A stretch of 64,000 nucleotides of DNA from Photobacterium sp. SKA34 (GCF_000153325.1 NZ_CH724143.1:371987-435986), one strand, 5' to 3'; shown: positions 49,257 through 59,548, counted from the stretch's first letter. The notes: generated by a model from the letters alone, not told the origin. Made by a program: numbers and translations.

Positions 49257-49483
49257 TTGAGTTGGCCTCATTAATATTTTATTTTCTGCTGTTGAGATTA
49301 GCAGGTTAGGTATAAAATAAATTGATCTGACACCGTATGGGCATCTTTTTTTGTTACAGTATGTTGTTAAAAATGAAAAACCATATTTTTTGCAAGGTAT
49401 TGATTTTTAATTATTGTTGTCTTTTATTGTTAAAACAATATAGGTATCTCTGTATTCAGGCGAGTATAAGATATCGTCGTTTA

Positions 49484-49523
49484 AAAGGTTGTTATTGCAG
49501 GCACTCGGCAACAACAACCTTTA
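49484..49523 (-). terminator. Terminator of fhs
   Basis: AAAGGTTGTTATTGC and GCAACAACAACCTTT pair with one mismatch (49484-49498, about 49508-49522). On the minus strand T residues follow, about 20 bases after the fhs stop. The gap 49257-49483 shows no gene I trust. Confidence 0.75.
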
Positions 49524-49543
49524 TTGTTAACGTTTAGCCCTTG

Positions 49544-51298
49544 TTAGCTTAAGCCGATAATATTGCCGCTCTCATCGATATCAAGATTCATAAATGCAGG
49601 CTTTTCAGGTAATCCTGGCATTGTCATTACATTGCCGCATAAAGCATAAATGAATCCAGCCCCAGCACACAGTTTTAACTCTCGTACTGGGACGGTAAAG
49701 CCTTTTGGTGCTCCTTTAATACTAGGGTCGGTTGAAATTGATAACGGTGTCTTCGCCATACAAATAGCAAGTTCATCAAACCCTAGAGCTTTAAATTTTA
49801 CTAATTGTTGTTGAGCTACCTCAGATAACTCTACATGACTTGCCCCATACCCAACTTCAGCCACAGCCATTATTTTTTCTTCTAGTGGCTGGTTTAGTTG
49901 ATATAACGGAGTGAAGTTTGCTTTATGTTGGCTGGCTTTCACCACACATTCTGCGAGTTTAATCGTACCTTCTCCACCTTTATTAAAGGCTTCACTGATA
50001 GCAACGTCTACATAGGTTTGAAAGCTTTCTGCTTTGATCATTGCTTGTAGTTGCTCTAATTCCGCATCTGTATCTTGTGGGAAACGGTTAATTGCGACAA
50101 CAACGGGGACACCATAACGAGCTGCATTACTGATATGCCACTTTAGGTTTTCAAAACCTGCAACAAGCGCGTCATGATCTTCGGCCAAAATACCGTCAGG
50201 TAAGCCTTGTCCTGGACGTATATCATAAAGGCCAGAGTTGGCTTTTAAGCCTCGTAATGTTGCCACAACAACGGCACAATCAGGACCTCTTTTTGCTTGC
50301 TGAGCTTTGATATTACAAGCTTTTTCAAATCCCATATCAGATCCAAAGCCGCCTTCAGTAATGGTGAAATCACTGAGTTTTAAGGCGATTTTGTCTGCGA
50401 TAATAGATGAGTTTCCGTGTGCTATATTGGCAAAAGGACCTGCATGTATAAGAGTGGGAACGCCTTCTAATGTCTGCATTAGCGTGGGCTCAATGGCATC
50501 GCAGAGGGTAACAGTCATGGCTCCTGCCACTTGCAGATCTTCTGTAGTAATAGGGTTACCATCAAGATCATAAGCTACGACAATGCGGCCAATGCGTTTT
50601 CGCATATCATGGAGATCACCCGAAAGCGCTAAAATAGCCATGAGTTCTGAGGCGGCTGTGATATCAAAGCCGTCATGGCGCTCTAAACCATTAATGGTTT
50701 TATCAGGTTCATTTTGACCTATGGTGACCATTCTCAAAGCACGATCATTATGATCCATCACGCGTTTCCAAGTGATGTTATTAATGTCGATACGTAGTGC
50801 GGGTAATCCCGTTTTTTCACTGAATAGATCATAACCTAAACGTGACTCATGATATAAGCGAGCATCAATTGCAGCTGCTGCAAGGTTATGCGCTGCCGTT
50901 ACCGCATGAATATCACCTGTAAGGTGCAGGTTCAGCTTATCCATTGGTGCGACTTGGCTATAACCGCCGCCAGCAGCACCACCTTTTACGCCAAAAACTG
51001 GCCCCATTGAGGGTTGTCGAATACAAGCCATCACTGAGCGATCAATTTTTGCTAACCCTTGTGCCAAACCAATCGTTGTAACAGTTTTTCCCTCTCCCAG
51101 AGGTGTTGGTGTAATCGCGGTAACGACCACCAGTTTCCCTTCTTCTTGATCCGCCAATCGATTTAAGATGGCAGGTTTTATTTTTGCTTTTAATGAACCT
51201 TGCGGTGTCAGTTCTTGTGGTTGAATTCCAGCTTTTTTGGCAATGTCTTCAATCGGAGAGAGTAGGGTGTCACGGCAAATATCGATGTCACTTTTCAT
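49544..51298 (-). CDS. fhs: Formate--tetrahydrofolate ligase
   Basis: Fhs makes 10-formyl-THF from formate, THF and ATP. The 584-residue protein has the P-loop [35 protein letters not shown] and NIAHGNSS. It is missing from E. coli but common in Vibrionaceae. Nearby pflB produces formate, so the location fits a link between fermentation and one-carbon metabolism. It is followed by a terminator. Confidence 0.97.
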   Translation of the reverse strand: MKSDIDICRDTLLSPIEDIAKKAGIQPQELTPQGSLKAKIKPAILNRLADQEEGKLVVVTAITPTPLGEGKTVTTIGLAQGLAKIDRSVMACIRQPSMGPVFGVKGGAAGGGYSQVAPMDKLNLHLTGDIHAVTAAHNLAAAAIDARLYHESRLGYDLFSEKTGLPALRIDINNITWKRVMDHNDRALRMVTIGQNEPDKTINGLERHDGFDITAASELMAILALSGDLHDMRKRIGRIVVAYDLDGNPITTEDLQVAGAMTVTLCDAIEPTLMQTLEGVPTLIHAGPFANIAHGNSSIIADKIALKLSDFTITEGGFGSDMGFEKACNIKAQQAKRGPDCAVVVATLRGLKANSGLYDIRPGQGLPDGILAEDHDALVAGFENLKWHISNAARYGVPVVVAINRFPQDTDAELEQLQAMIKAESFQTYVDVAISEAFNKGGEGTIKLAECVVKASQHKANFTPLYQLNQPLEEKIMAVAEVGYGASHVELSEVAQQQLVKFKALGFDELAICMAKTPLSISTDPSIKGAPKGFTVPVRELKLCAGAGFIYALCGNVMTMPGLPEKPAFMNLDIDESGNIIGLS

Positions 51299-51611
51299 AT
51301 AGGCTATATCCTCACTGTGGAAATCATGCGTATCTGCGTGATATGAGAAGTATTGGTTTTAAATACTATAAATATAGAAATTTATAGTAACGCAATCGTT
51401 TGCTTTTGTTTTGAACTAGTATTTTAACATGGTTGATTTGTTTTTGTTGTTATTACTCGCTAATGGATTTAGTTGCATTTGTAATGTATATAAGGTTTGT
51501 TGAAAGAGTATTAAAGGTAGGTAATAAAAGAATAATAAATTGGCTATTTAGTCACTAGAGTTGAAGTAGTATATCGATATATAGAGTAGAAGTAAGAATC
51601 TGATACTGATT

Positions 51612-51638
51612 AATAATGCAAACTCTGCTTGCATTATT
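51612..51638. repeat. Perfect inverted repeat between fhs and the mini-protein
   Basis: AATAATGCAA (51612-51621) and TTGCATTATT (51629-51638) are perfect 10-base arms with a 7-base spacer, in the 418-base gap upstream of fhs. It is not followed by a T-run, so an operator is as likely as a terminator. It resembles no operator I can name with confidence. Confidence 0.45.
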
Positions 51639-51672
51639 GGCTGTGTGTTTGCTCATCATTACACTTTAAAAT

Positions 51673-51686
51673 TTGATACATATCAA
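51673..51686. promoter_or_regulatory. Perfect FNR box
   Basis: TTGATACATATCAA matches the FNR consensus (TTGAT-N4-ATCAA) at every defined base. Its centre is 37 bp before the mini-protein ATG, too close for class II activation of that gene; it might repress it, or act on fhs, whose start is about 380 bp away on the minus strand. Confidence 0.75.
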
Positions 51687-51716
51687 AATCATTAAAAATA
51701 TTAAAGGAAGCTATCA

Positions 51717-51821
51717 ATGAACGAGCCTGTGACTAAGTTAAAACATACAGCACCAATTTCGATTGGCATTATGCTGTTTTTTGTTACATTTTTGACAATC
51801 ATTTTGCCATTGTCTCGTTAA
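51717..51821 (+). CDS. Candidate 34-residue single-helix membrane protein
   Basis: ATG 51717 opens 34 codons: MNEPVTKLKHTAPISI, then a hydrophobic helix GIMLFFVTFLTIILP, ending LSR. AAAGGAAG is 8 bases upstream, a strong site. A strong terminator begins 25 bases after the stop, so this looks like a complete transcription unit. It resembles YnhF-type small membrane proteins in size and layout only; I do not claim homology. Its neighbours are the perfect FNR box and pflA. Confidence 0.6.
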   Translation: MNEPVTKLKHTAPISIGIMLFFVTFLTIILPLSR

Positions 51822-51845
51822 GATAGTTACTACTTAACGAATATT

Positions 51846-51872
51846 AAAAAGCGAGCTTATGCTCGCTTTTTT
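51846..51872 (+). terminator. Terminator after the mini-protein (also 3' of pflA)
   Basis: AAAAAGCGAGC / GCTCGCTTTTT (51846-51856, 51861-51871), TTAT loop, T-run. It lies between the convergent mini-gene and pflA and can serve both strands. Confidence 0.9.
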
Positions 51873-51890
51873 TATTTATCGTTAAGTGAA

Positions 51891-52631
51891 TTAGTACATC
51901 ACTTTATGACCATAGCTCGCAATGATCTCTTTGATCGTTTCCATGGTCTCTTTCTTTGGTGGTTTAACCCCTTTTAGTTGGTATTCAAACCCCATAGCTT
52001 CCCACTTGTGCTCACCGAGTTGATGGTAAGGAAGTAGCTCAATCTTCTCTATATTGTCCATATCTTTAATGAATTCACCAAGAAGATGTGCTGAGCGCTC
52101 ATCATCGGTATAGCCAGGTACGACAACATAACGAATCCAAGTTTTCTGGCCGCGTTTGTGAAGGTAACGAGCAAAATCGAGCACGCGTTTATTAGGAACG
52201 CCAACAAGATTATGATGAATATCATCATCTATTTGCTTTAGATCTAGCATAACAAGATCGGTTGCATCTAATACTTCATCCACCACATCGGTATGCTTAC
52301 GAATATAGCCGTTGGTATCAAGACAAGTATGGATCCCTTCGGCTTGCGCTGCGCGGAAAAAGTCACGGACAAATTCAGGTTGAAGCATGGCTTCACCACC
52401 AGAAGCTGTAACGCCACCACCCGATGAGTTCATAAAGTGTCGGTATGACTTTGCTTCATGCATTAGTTCTTCAACTGTCGCCTCACGACCACCATGGGTA
52501 TCCCATGTATCGCGGTTGTGACAATAAAGACAACGCATTAAACAACCTTGTAGAAATACGATAAAACGGATACCTGGTCCATCGACGGTTCCACAAGATT
52601 CGAAAGAGTGAATTCGACCTGTTGCTGACAT
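51891..52631 (-). CDS. pflA: Pyruvate formate-lyase activating enzyme
   Basis: PflA is the radical-SAM enzyme that installs the glycyl radical in PflB. The cluster motif is CLMRCLYC, preceded by VDGPGIRF, with [11 protein letters not shown] after it. ATG 52631 ([12 protein letters not shown], 246 residues) has GGAGAAG just upstream. It is separated from pflB by 304 bases that hold the pflB terminator and no other clear gene, so it may have its own promoter. Confidence 0.97.
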   Translation of the reverse strand: MSATGRIHSFESCGTVDGPGIRFIVFLQGCLMRCLYCHNRDTWDTHGGREATVEELMHEAKSYRHFMNSSGGGVTASGGEAMLQPEFVRDFFRAAQAEGIHTCLDTNGYIRKHTDVVDEVLDATDLVMLDLKQIDDDIHHNLVGVPNKRVLDFARYLHKRGQKTWIRYVVVPGYTDDERSAHLLGEFIKDMDNIEKIELLPYHQLGEHKWEAMGFEYQLKGVKPPKKETMETIKEIIASYGHKVMY

Positions 52632-52866
52632 AATACTTCTCCGCATGCTGCGTTTATTTAATTGTTATCTTATTACAAATTTCATTGTTATTGTAACTAA
52701 ATATTATAAATAAAATGAGTGTTTTTGGTGTTGTTTTTGTCAACTTTTCATCTATTTATTGGGTGTTTTTATATTGCATTTTTTTCGTAATTAAATAGAT
52801 AAGAATGACTGTCAATTATGGCTTGAGAATAGAGAATGGAACTTATTATAAAAAGTATAAACATAA

Positions 52867-52893
52867 AAAAACCGACCTTAAAGGCCGGTTTTT
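52867..52893 (-). terminator. Terminator of pflB
   Basis: AAAAACCGACC / GGCCGGTTTTT with one mismatch and a TTAAA loop; T-run on the minus strand. It is about 45 bases after the pflB stop. The rest of the 52632-52935 gap is AT-rich and shows no gene. Confidence 0.8.
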
Positions 52894-52935
52894 ATCAGAA
52901 AGCTTACTTTCTGCGTACTAAGCTGTCCGCTCTAA

Positions 52936-55209
52936 TTATAGAGAAGCAGTGAAAGTACGAGAGATAACGTCAGCTTGTTGCTCTGGAGTTAGAGAGTTAA
53001 AACGCACTGCGTAACCCGATACACGGATAGTTAGCTGTGGGTATTTCTTTGGGTGCTTAACTGCGTCTTCAAGAGTTTCGCGGTTAAGAACGTTCACGTT
53101 TAGGTGTTGACCACCTTCAATGCCTGACTCATGGTGGAAGTAACCATCCATAAGGCCTGCTAGGTTGTTCTCTTGAGTATCAAGATCTTTACCTAGTGCA
53201 TTCGGTACGATAGAGAATGTGTAAGAAATACCATCTTTAGCGTGAGCAAATGGTAGTTTACCTACAGATGTTAGAGATGCCACAGCACCTTTCTCATCAC
53301 GACCGTGCATTGGGTTAGCACCTGGTGCAAAAGGAGCACCTGCACGACGACCGTCTGGAGTGTTACCCGTCTTCTTACCGTACACAACGTTAGATGTGAT
53401 AGTTAAGATAGACTGAGTAGGGATCGCATCACGGTACATCTTGTGAGTACGGATTTTGTTCATGAAGGTTTCAACTAGTTCACATGCGATATCATCAACA
53501 CGTGCATCGTTGTTACCAAATTTAGGGTAATCGCCTTCGATTTCGAAATCGATAGCTACACCGTCTTCATCACGAATTGGTTTAACTGTAGCGTATTTAA
53601 TCGCTGATAGTGAATCAGCTGCAACAGATAGACCTGCGATACCACATGCCATTGTACGCTTAACGTCACGGTCATGAAGAGCCATTAGTGAAGACTCATA
53701 GCTGTATTTATCATGGCTGTAGTGAATAGCGTTTAGTGCCGCAACGTAAGTTGTTGCTAGCCAATCCATGAATGGGTCAAGTTTGCTCATTACTGTATCG
53801 TAATCAAGAACTTCGTCAGTGATTTTTTCACCAACTGGACCTACTTGGATTTTCAGCTTCTCATCAATACCACCATTGATAGAGTAAAGCATCGTCTTAG
53901 CTAGGTTCGCACGTGCACCGAAGAACTGCATTTGCTTACCAACAACCATTGGCGATACACAACAAGCAATTGCGTAGTCGTCAGAGTTCATGTCTGGACG
54001 CATTAGGTCATCGTTTTCGTACTGGATAGAAGATGTATCGATAGATACCTTCGCACAGAACTTTTTGAAGCCTACAGGAAGCTGCTCAGACCAAAGAACA
54101 GTGATGTTTGGCTCTGGAGAAGGACCCATAGTGTATAGGCTGTTTAGGAAACGGAAGTTAGTACGTGTAACTAGTGTACGTCCGTCTAGACCCATACCAC
54201 CCATTGATTCTGTTGCCCAGATTGGGTCACCAGAGAATAGGTCATCGTATTCAGGAGTACGTAGGAAACGAACCATACGTAGCTTCATTACGAAGTGGTC
54301 AATCATTTCCTGAGCTTGTGCTTCAGTGATCTTACCAGCAGCGATATCACGCTCGATGAAGATGTCTAGGAAAGTCGATGTACGACCTAGAGACATTGCT
54401 GCACCATTTTGTGATTTAACCGCAGCTAGGTAGCCAAAGTAAGTCCACTGGATAGCTTCTTGTGCTGTTGTTGCTGGGTTAGAGATATCGAAGCCGTACT
54501 TAGCTGCCATCTCTTTGATTTGAGCAAGTGCACGGTGCTGCTCACAAATTTCTTCACGACGTTGCATAGTCATCTGAAGATCTTCGCCATTCAAGAAGTC
54601 TTCTTCTAGAGAAGCAAATTGAGCAAGCTTATCCTTCATTAGGTAATCAATACCGTAAAGCGCTACGCGACGGTAGTCACCAATGATACGACCACGACCG
54701 TATGCATCTGGAAGACCAGTTAGAACACCAGACTTACGACACTTAAGAATTGAAGGAGTGTAAACATCGAAAACACCTTGGTTGTGTGTTTTACGAAGTT
54801 CAGAGTAAACCTTCTTCAATGTAGGATCTAATTCACGACCGTACACTTTGCATGAGTTTTCAATCATGCGAATACCACCGTTAGGGATCAAAGCACGCTT
54901 AAGAGGCGCGTCAGTTTGAAGACCAACAATAGTTTCAAGTTCTTTTTCAATGTAACCTGCATCGTGTGCAGTGATAGTAGAGGCAACATCTGTATCGAAA
55001 TCAACAGGTGCGTGAGTTGCGTTTTCCTGCTTGATGCCTTCCATAACAGCGTCCCATAGTTTCGCTGTTGCTGGAGTTGCTTCTGTTTCAAGGAAAGAGC
55101 CGTCACCCTCGAAAGGAGTGTAGTTCTTTTGGATAAAGTCACGAACGTTTACTTCGTTCTGCCAATCACCAGAGGTGAAGCTTTCCCATGCAGTGAATTG
55201 CTCTGCCAT
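52936..55209 (-). CDS. pflB: Formate acetyltransferase (pyruvate formate-lyase)
   Basis: PflB splits pyruvate with CoA into acetyl-CoA and formate without oxygen. The 757-residue protein has the catalytic Cys-Cys pair (AIACCVSPM) and the radical glycine near the C-terminus (RVSGYAVRF). Highly biased codon use suggests strong expression. focA lies 58 bases upstream on the same strand, the standard focA-pflB operon. Confidence 0.98.
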   Translation of the reverse strand: MAEQFTAWESFTSGDWQNEVNVRDFIQKNYTPFEGDGSFLETEATPATAKLWDAVMEGIKQENATHAPVDFDTDVASTITAHDAGYIEKELETIVGLQTDAPLKRALIPNGGIRMIENSCKVYGRELDPTLKKVYSELRKTHNQGVFDVYTPSILKCRKSGVLTGLPDAYGRGRIIGDYRRVALYGIDYLMKDKLAQFASLEEDFLNGEDLQMTMQRREEICEQHRALAQIKEMAAKYGFDISNPATTAQEAIQWTYFGYLAAVKSQNGAAMSLGRTSTFLDIFIERDIAAGKITEAQAQEMIDHFVMKLRMVRFLRTPEYDDLFSGDPIWATESMGGMGLDGRTLVTRTNFRFLNSLYTMGPSPEPNITVLWSEQLPVGFKKFCAKVSIDTSSIQYENDDLMRPDMNSDDYAIACCVSPMVVGKQMQFFGARANLAKTMLYSINGGIDEKLKIQVGPVGEKITDEVLDYDTVMSKLDPFMDWLATTYVAALNAIHYSHDKYSYESSLMALHDRDVKRTMACGIAGLSVAADSLSAIKYATVKPIRDEDGVAIDFEIEGDYPKFGNNDARVDDIACELVETFMNKIRTHKMYRDAIPTQSILTITSNVVYGKKTGNTPDGRRAGAPFAPGANPMHGRDEKGAVASLTSVGKLPFAHAKDGISYTFSIVPNALGKDLDTQENNLAGLMDGYFHHESGIEGGQHLNVNVLNRETLEDAVKHPKKYPQLTIRVSGYAVRFNSLTPEQQADVISRTFTASL

Positions 55210-55267
55210 TGTATACCTACCTATTACTATTCAGTAGAGAAAAAATAAGTGTTACCGAATCATGAAC

Positions 55268-56134
55268 TTAGTGTTGATTATTGCCCTTAAGTTCAGAACG
55301 ACGGTGAATAACCCAGTAAGTTAGACCAACTAAGAAACCACCACCAATGATGTTACCAATGGTTACTGGAATTAAGTTGTTCATAATAAAATGATTTACG
55401 GTTAAATCTGCGAACTCTGAAGGGTTTACACCTGTCATAGTCCAAAATTCTGGTGTTGCAAAATGATGGATAACAATACCCATTGGGATCATAAACATAT
55501 TTGCAATACAGTGCTCAAAGCCACAAGCAACAAACATTGCTACTGGAAGTAACATAACCATGATTTTGTCTGTTGCGCTTCGGCAAGAAAATGTCATCCA
55601 TACAGACAAACACACCATTAGGTTACAAAGCATACCAAGTACTACGGCTTGACCAAACGTATGGTGCAGTTTGTGTTGAGCTATTTTCATCGCTGTAATA
55701 CCCCATTGACCGTTATCGCCAAGGTGCTGTTTTGCTATCCATATACAGATTACGAAGAATGAAGCGCCGATGAAGTTACCAATATATACAACGATCCAAT
55801 TTTTTAATAATTGACCGGTCGTGATGCGATTACTTGCGCGAGCAACAGTGGTGAGAACAGAAGAGGTAAATAGCTCGCCGCCGCAAATAACGACTAAAAT
55901 AAGACCAAGGCTGAATGCTAACGCACCAACAAATTTTGCCATGCCCCACGGCATATCGCCTGCACCTGTAGTAACAGTTGTGTAGAACACAAATGCAATA
56001 GAGATGAACACACCAGCGGTGATTGCTAAGAAGAAAGACTGCAGAGGATGCTTAGTGGCTTTGTAAACGCCAACTTCTTCTGCTTTTTTTGCCATTGCTG
56101 GTGGCATCAATGAATCGAAAGGATTATTTTCCAT
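55268..56134 (-). CDS. focA: Formate channel FocA
   Basis: FocA is a pentameric formate channel of the FNT family. The 288-residue product has six hydrophobic segments, the N-terminal ENNPFDSLMPPAMAKKAEEVGVYK region, KHPLQSFFLAITAGVFISIAF, and GFEHCIANMFMIPMGIV. I start at 56134 (MENNPFDSL) by homology; the frame continues to 56227 but that part covers the promoter. Confidence 0.96.
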   Translation of the reverse strand: MENNPFDSLMPPAMAKKAEEVGVYKATKHPLQSFFLAITAGVFISIAFVFYTTVTTGAGDMPWGMAKFVGALAFSLGLILVVICGGELFTSSVLTTVARASNRITTGQLLKNWIVVYIGNFIGASFFVICIWIAKQHLGDNGQWGITAMKIAQHKLHHTFGQAVVLGMLCNLMVCLSVWMTFSCRSATDKIMVMLLPVAMFVACGFEHCIANMFMIPMGIVIHHFATPEFWTMTGVNPSEFADLTVNHFIMNNLIPVTIGNIIGGGFLVGLTYWVIHRRSELKGNNQH

Positions 56135-56178
56135 ATTCTCAGGTGCTCTTTTATTGAGTTGAAGTGAGATTAAATCGT

Positions 56179-56227
56179 CCAATAGATAGTACCAAAGGTG
56201 TCCGATCATAAATTTGATCCAGATCAT
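56179..56227 (-). promoter_or_regulatory. FNR-activated promoter of focA-pflB
   Basis: On the minus strand TTGATCCAGATCAT (56214-56227 read on the plus strand) matches the FNR box with one deviation at the end. TG-G-TACTAT, an extended -10 at 56186-56194, predicts a start near 56179, which is 41.5 bp from the box centre. That is the class II spacing. The 5' UTR would be 45 bases. Confidence 0.7.
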
Positions 56228-57038
56228 TGCGGTGAAAATTTATAACACTTTTGCGCATCTTATAAAATAATAATTTATTTTAAGTTATTGTTTTTTAAGG
56301 TTATAATTTTTTTGAAAAAACTAAAAAAAATTTTAATGTAATTTTATTACATAAAAAAATAGAATTTATTTTTTTATAAAAATCCTTTTTAATCAATGGT
56401 TTATTTTTTTTGTACTTTTATCGTATGTGTGTCATTAAAAAATATTGGTGAATTTTAAAAAAAATTTAATCTTTATTAATAAATATTAATGACGGTTTTA
56501 TTCTATCTGGTGACAGTAATTGTTGTGGTTATATTTTGATTATTTTGTTAGTGAGCGGATAGGTGTGTGCATCTAGTGGCATTTAACCTATAAGTATATG
56601 CAAATTAAAGTCATCTTACTCTCTGACAAAAACATAGCAGAGCAATATAGGAATGCTAGTTTTTGTGCTTTATTTGTAAAGCAGATGATTACTCTTAAGT
56701 ATTCATCTCATTATTCATTACTATTTTTGATAAAAAATAGAATATTGGTTAAACCTTGCCTGTTGTTTTTTATTTTGTAATTTATCCCATTAAACCACCA
56801 ACCTATCTAATCGTGTTTAAAGTAAATAAGAAATATTTCGACTAAGTATGCGGATTATGTAAGTACTTAGTCAGTTTGTGGTGTTGGTTAATATGTTTCA
56901 TCTGGGTTAATGAGATGTTGCAAAACCAAATTCCAGATGATACTTTCAAAAAAATGAATTTGAATGAAATGTCATGCTTTACTGTTGGACAAGCATTCGA
57001 GTGAAGGACGATTTCAAAAATGACAGGAGTTTGCGCAC
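56228..57038. other. Long AT-rich gap between focA and hisP
   Basis: This 811-base divergent region is very AT-rich, with A/T runs at 56300-56480. I see no supported gene. Near the hisP side there is an inverted repeat, GACTAAGTA (56840-56848) and TACTTAGTC (56864-56872), with a 15-base spacer. AGGAG about 11 bases before 57039 is the hisP ribosome-binding site. Confidence 0.6.
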
Positions 57039-57809
57039 ATGAAGGATGACGTGGCGCTTGAAGTTAAAAACCTGCACAAATCTTTTGGTGATAACGAAGT
57101 ATTGAAAGGCATTTCGCTAACGGCTCGCGGAGGAGATGTTGTTTCAATCATTGGGTCATCAGGCTCTGGTAAAAGTACTTTCTTACGTTGCATTAATTTA
57201 CTGGAAACACCCACCCAAGGAGAAATTTGGGTGAATGGTGAATTAATTAAAATGAACAGTAATCGTAGAGGTGAATATTTACCTGTTGATGATAAACAAG
57301 TTCAGCGTATTCGTGCCCGTTTAGCCATGGTATTTCAAGGTTTCAATCTATGGTCGCATATGACGGTATTACAAAATGTGATTGAAGCGCCAGTACATGT
57401 GCTTGGGCTTCCCAAAGCAGAAGCGATAGAAAAGGCTGAAGCCTTACTCAAAAAAGTTGGCTTATTTGAACGCCGTAATTATTATCCTGCCCACTTATCA
57501 GGTGGTCAACAGCAGCGTGCTGCGATTGCACGAGCCCTTGCTGTTGACCCTGAAGTTATGTTGTTTGATGAACCTACATCCGCCTTAGATCCTGAACTGG
57601 TAGGTGAGGTTTTAGGTGTAATGCAAGATTTGGCGCAAGAAGGTCGTACTATGCTGGTCGTCACTCATGAAATGGCTTTTGCTCGTGATGTCTCAAATCA
57701 AGTGATGTTTTTACATCAAGGCGTTGTTGAAGAGCAAGGTCACCCCGATAAGTTATTTACCCAACCTGAGTCTGCAAGATTACAGCAATTTATTTCGTCT
57801 ATTTACTAA
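57039..57809 (+). CDS. hisP: Histidine/arginine-type ABC importer, ATPase
   Basis: The 256-residue protein is close to HisP/AotP. It has Walker A GSSGSGKST, the MVFQGFNLWSHMTVLQNV stretch typical of polar amino-acid importers, signature LSGGQQQR and Walker B VMLFDEPTSALDPELV. It is the first gene of a P-J-Q-M operon. The substrate (His, Arg, Lys or ornithine) cannot be told from sequence. Confidence 0.93.
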   Translation: MKDDVALEVKNLHKSFGDNEVLKGISLTARGGDVVSIIGSSGSGKSTFLRCINLLETPTQGEIWVNGELIKMNSNRRGEYLPVDDKQVQRIRARLAMVFQGFNLWSHMTVLQNVIEAPVHVLGLPKAEAIEKAEALLKKVGLFERRNYYPAHLSGGQQQRAAIARALAVDPEVMLFDEPTSALDPELVGEVLGVMQDLAQEGRTMLVVTHEMAFARDVSNQVMFLHQGVVEEQGHPDKLFTQPESARLQQFISSIY

Positions 57810-57810
57810 A

Positions 57811-57829
57811 CTTAGTGTTGTCGACTAAG
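57811..57829 (+). repeat. Hairpin between hisP and the binding protein
   Basis: CTTAGT-gttgtcg-ACTAAG (57811-57829), followed by an ACATAGAG/CTCTGTG pairing. It occupies the start of the 119-base gap before the binding-protein gene, which may raise expression of that gene by processing or attenuation. Confidence 0.4.
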
Positions 57830-57928
57830 ACATAGAGGCTATAACTCTGTGATTAGATAAGCGTACGAATAGTACATGGTTCACAGCATAGCTTGGTGTG
57901 AATAATTAAACGTAGCAGGAGAAGCGAT

Positions 57929-58705
57929 ATGAAAAAATGGATTTTAGCCGCAACACTAATTTCAGCGATGAGTGCGTCAGTTGTCCAAGCAAAAGAATGG
58001 AAAGAAGTACGATTTGGTATTGAAGGTGCTTACCCTCCTTTTAGCTGGACTGAGCCAAACGGTGAGCTAAAAGGTTTTGATGTGGATATGGCAAACGCGC
58101 TTTGTACGCAAATGCAGGTGAAATGTAAAATTGTATCCCAAGATTGGGATGGCATAATTCCATCTCTGCTTGCTCGTAAATACGATGCAATTATTGCTGC
58201 GATGTCTATTACTGAAGAGCGTAAAAAGAAAATAGATTTTACAGGTAAGTATGCTCTTATCCCGAACAAGTTTGTTGCAAAAAAGGGCACAGAACTTGAT
58301 TTTACCAAAGAAGGTCTTAAAGGGGTAAAGATTGGCGTTCAACGTGCAACGACTCATGATAAATATTTAACGGATAATTTCGGTGAATCTGTTGAAATTG
58401 TTCGTTATGGCTCATTTGACGAAGCCTACCTAGATTTAAAAGCTGGTCGTATTGTTAGCGTATTAGGTGATGCATCGGCATTAGAAGAAGGTTTGTTAAA
58501 TAAAGATGGTGGTGAAGGTTTTGAATTTATCGGTCCATCATTAACAGATCCTAAATGGTTCGGTGAAGGTTTTGGTATTGCCGTGCGTAAACAAGACAAA
58601 GATCTAACCAAAAAACTGGATGAAGCTATTCTCGCACTACGTGAAAGCGGTCAATACAAGCAGATTGCTGATAAGTATTTCAAATATGATGTCTACGGTC
58701 AGTAA
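57929..58705 (+). CDS. hisJ: Periplasmic basic amino-acid binding protein
   Basis: The 258-residue product has a signal peptide cleaved after VVQA, the FGIEGAYPPFSW motif of polar amino-acid binding proteins, GFDVDMANALC, the AAMSITEERKKKIDFT segment, and a C-terminus KYFKYDVYGQ close to that of HisJ. It is a cluster 3 binding protein for histidine, lysine, arginine or ornithine. GCAGGAGA lies just before the ATG. Confidence 0.9.
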   Translation: MKKWILAATLISAMSASVVQAKEWKEVRFGIEGAYPPFSWTEPNGELKGFDVDMANALCTQMQVKCKIVSQDWDGIIPSLLARKYDAIIAAMSITEERKKKIDFTGKYALIPNKFVAKKGTELDFTKEGLKGVKIGVQRATTHDKYLTDNFGESVEIVRYGSFDEAYLDLKAGRIVSVLGDASALEEGLLNKDGGEGFEFIGPSLTDPKWFGEGFGIAVRKQDKDLTKKLDEAILALRESGQYKQIADKYFKYDVYGQ

Positions 58706-58796
58706 ATCATAAATGAATAAAGAGTACCTAGTTTTTGATGTGGTGATCTCGTCAAAGGATTAGCTAAGTGCTCTCTTATTCGGACAATGAAGGAGT

Positions 58797-59543
58797 ATGA
58801 CGTTGTTCGATTTATATGGATATGGATGGTCTTTAGCCCAAGGGGCGATGATAACAATACAGGTCGCACTGCTTTCTCTTTTGTTAGCAGCAACATTGGG
58901 TATGTTAGGCGCTTTAGCCAAATTATCACCTTATCGTTGGGCGCGTGCTATTGCCACTCTTTATACTACAGTTATTCGCGGTATTCCTGATCTTGTCTTA
59001 ATGATGCTGATTTTCTTCGGTGGTCAGATGCTGCTTAATGATAGCTTGTATAACATTAACGAATGGGTAAATAATTACTTCACTCAGTCAGATCCTACTC
59101 ATGAATGGACGAGTTATTTACCCGACTATATTGAGATCAGCCCATTTTTCGCGGGCATTTTAACGATTGGTTTTATCTTTGGCGCGTACATGGCGGAAAC
59201 GTTTCGTGGTGCGATTTTAGCGGTGGATAAAGGTGAGCTAGAGGCAGGTAAAGCTTATGGTATGAGTGCATTTTTATCCTTTCGTCGTATTTTACTGCCA
59301 CAGATGGTCCGTCATGCTTTACCTGGTTTTGGTAATAACTGGTTAGTGTTATTAAAAACCACCGCACTGGTTTCTATCATTGGTTTAGATGACATGGTGC
59401 GCAAAGGGGCATTGGCTGCAGGAACCACCCAAAAACCGTTTACGTTCTATTTTACTATTGCGGTTGTGTTTTTGATCTTTACCTCTATTTCAACCTTGGC
59501 CCTGAATTGGGCCGAGCGTAAATACAGTATTCCTACGAGGTAG
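58797..59543 (+). CDS. hisQ: Histidine/arginine-type ABC importer, permease Q
   Basis: The 248-residue permease begins MTLFDLYGYGWSLAQGAMITIQVA and has about five hydrophobic segments, with the EAA loop (VDKGELEAGKAYGMSAF). A loop with DSLYNINEWVNN, near residues 83-95, is longer than in E. coli HisQ. AAGGAG is 6 bases upstream. The gap to hisM is five bases. Confidence 0.92.
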   Translation: MTLFDLYGYGWSLAQGAMITIQVALLSLLLAATLGMLGALAKLSPYRWARAIATLYTTVIRGIPDLVLMMLIFFGGQMLLNDSLYNINEWVNNYFTQSDPTHEWTSYLPDYIEISPFFAGILTIGFIFGAYMAETFRGAILAVDKGELEAGKAYGMSAFLSFRRILLPQMVRHALPGFGNNWLVLLKTTALVSIIGLDDMVRKGALAAGTTQKPFTFYFTIAVVFLIFTSISTLALNWAERKYSIPTR

Positions 59544-59548
59544 AGCCG

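Noticed and set aside
49337-49537. 66-codon ORF between yfbU and fhs, plus strand
   Set aside because: It runs through the fhs terminator arms, has unusual Cys/Tyr/Arg content and no clear start signal.
56598-56780. 60-codon ORF in the focA-hisP gap
   Set aside because: AT-rich composition, no ribosome-binding site that fits and no recognisable pattern; expected by chance in this stretch.
57895-57912. ArgR half-site TGTGAATAATTA before the binding-protein gene
   Set aside because: Only one half matches an ARG box and no partner box is adjacent, so arginine repression cannot be claimed.
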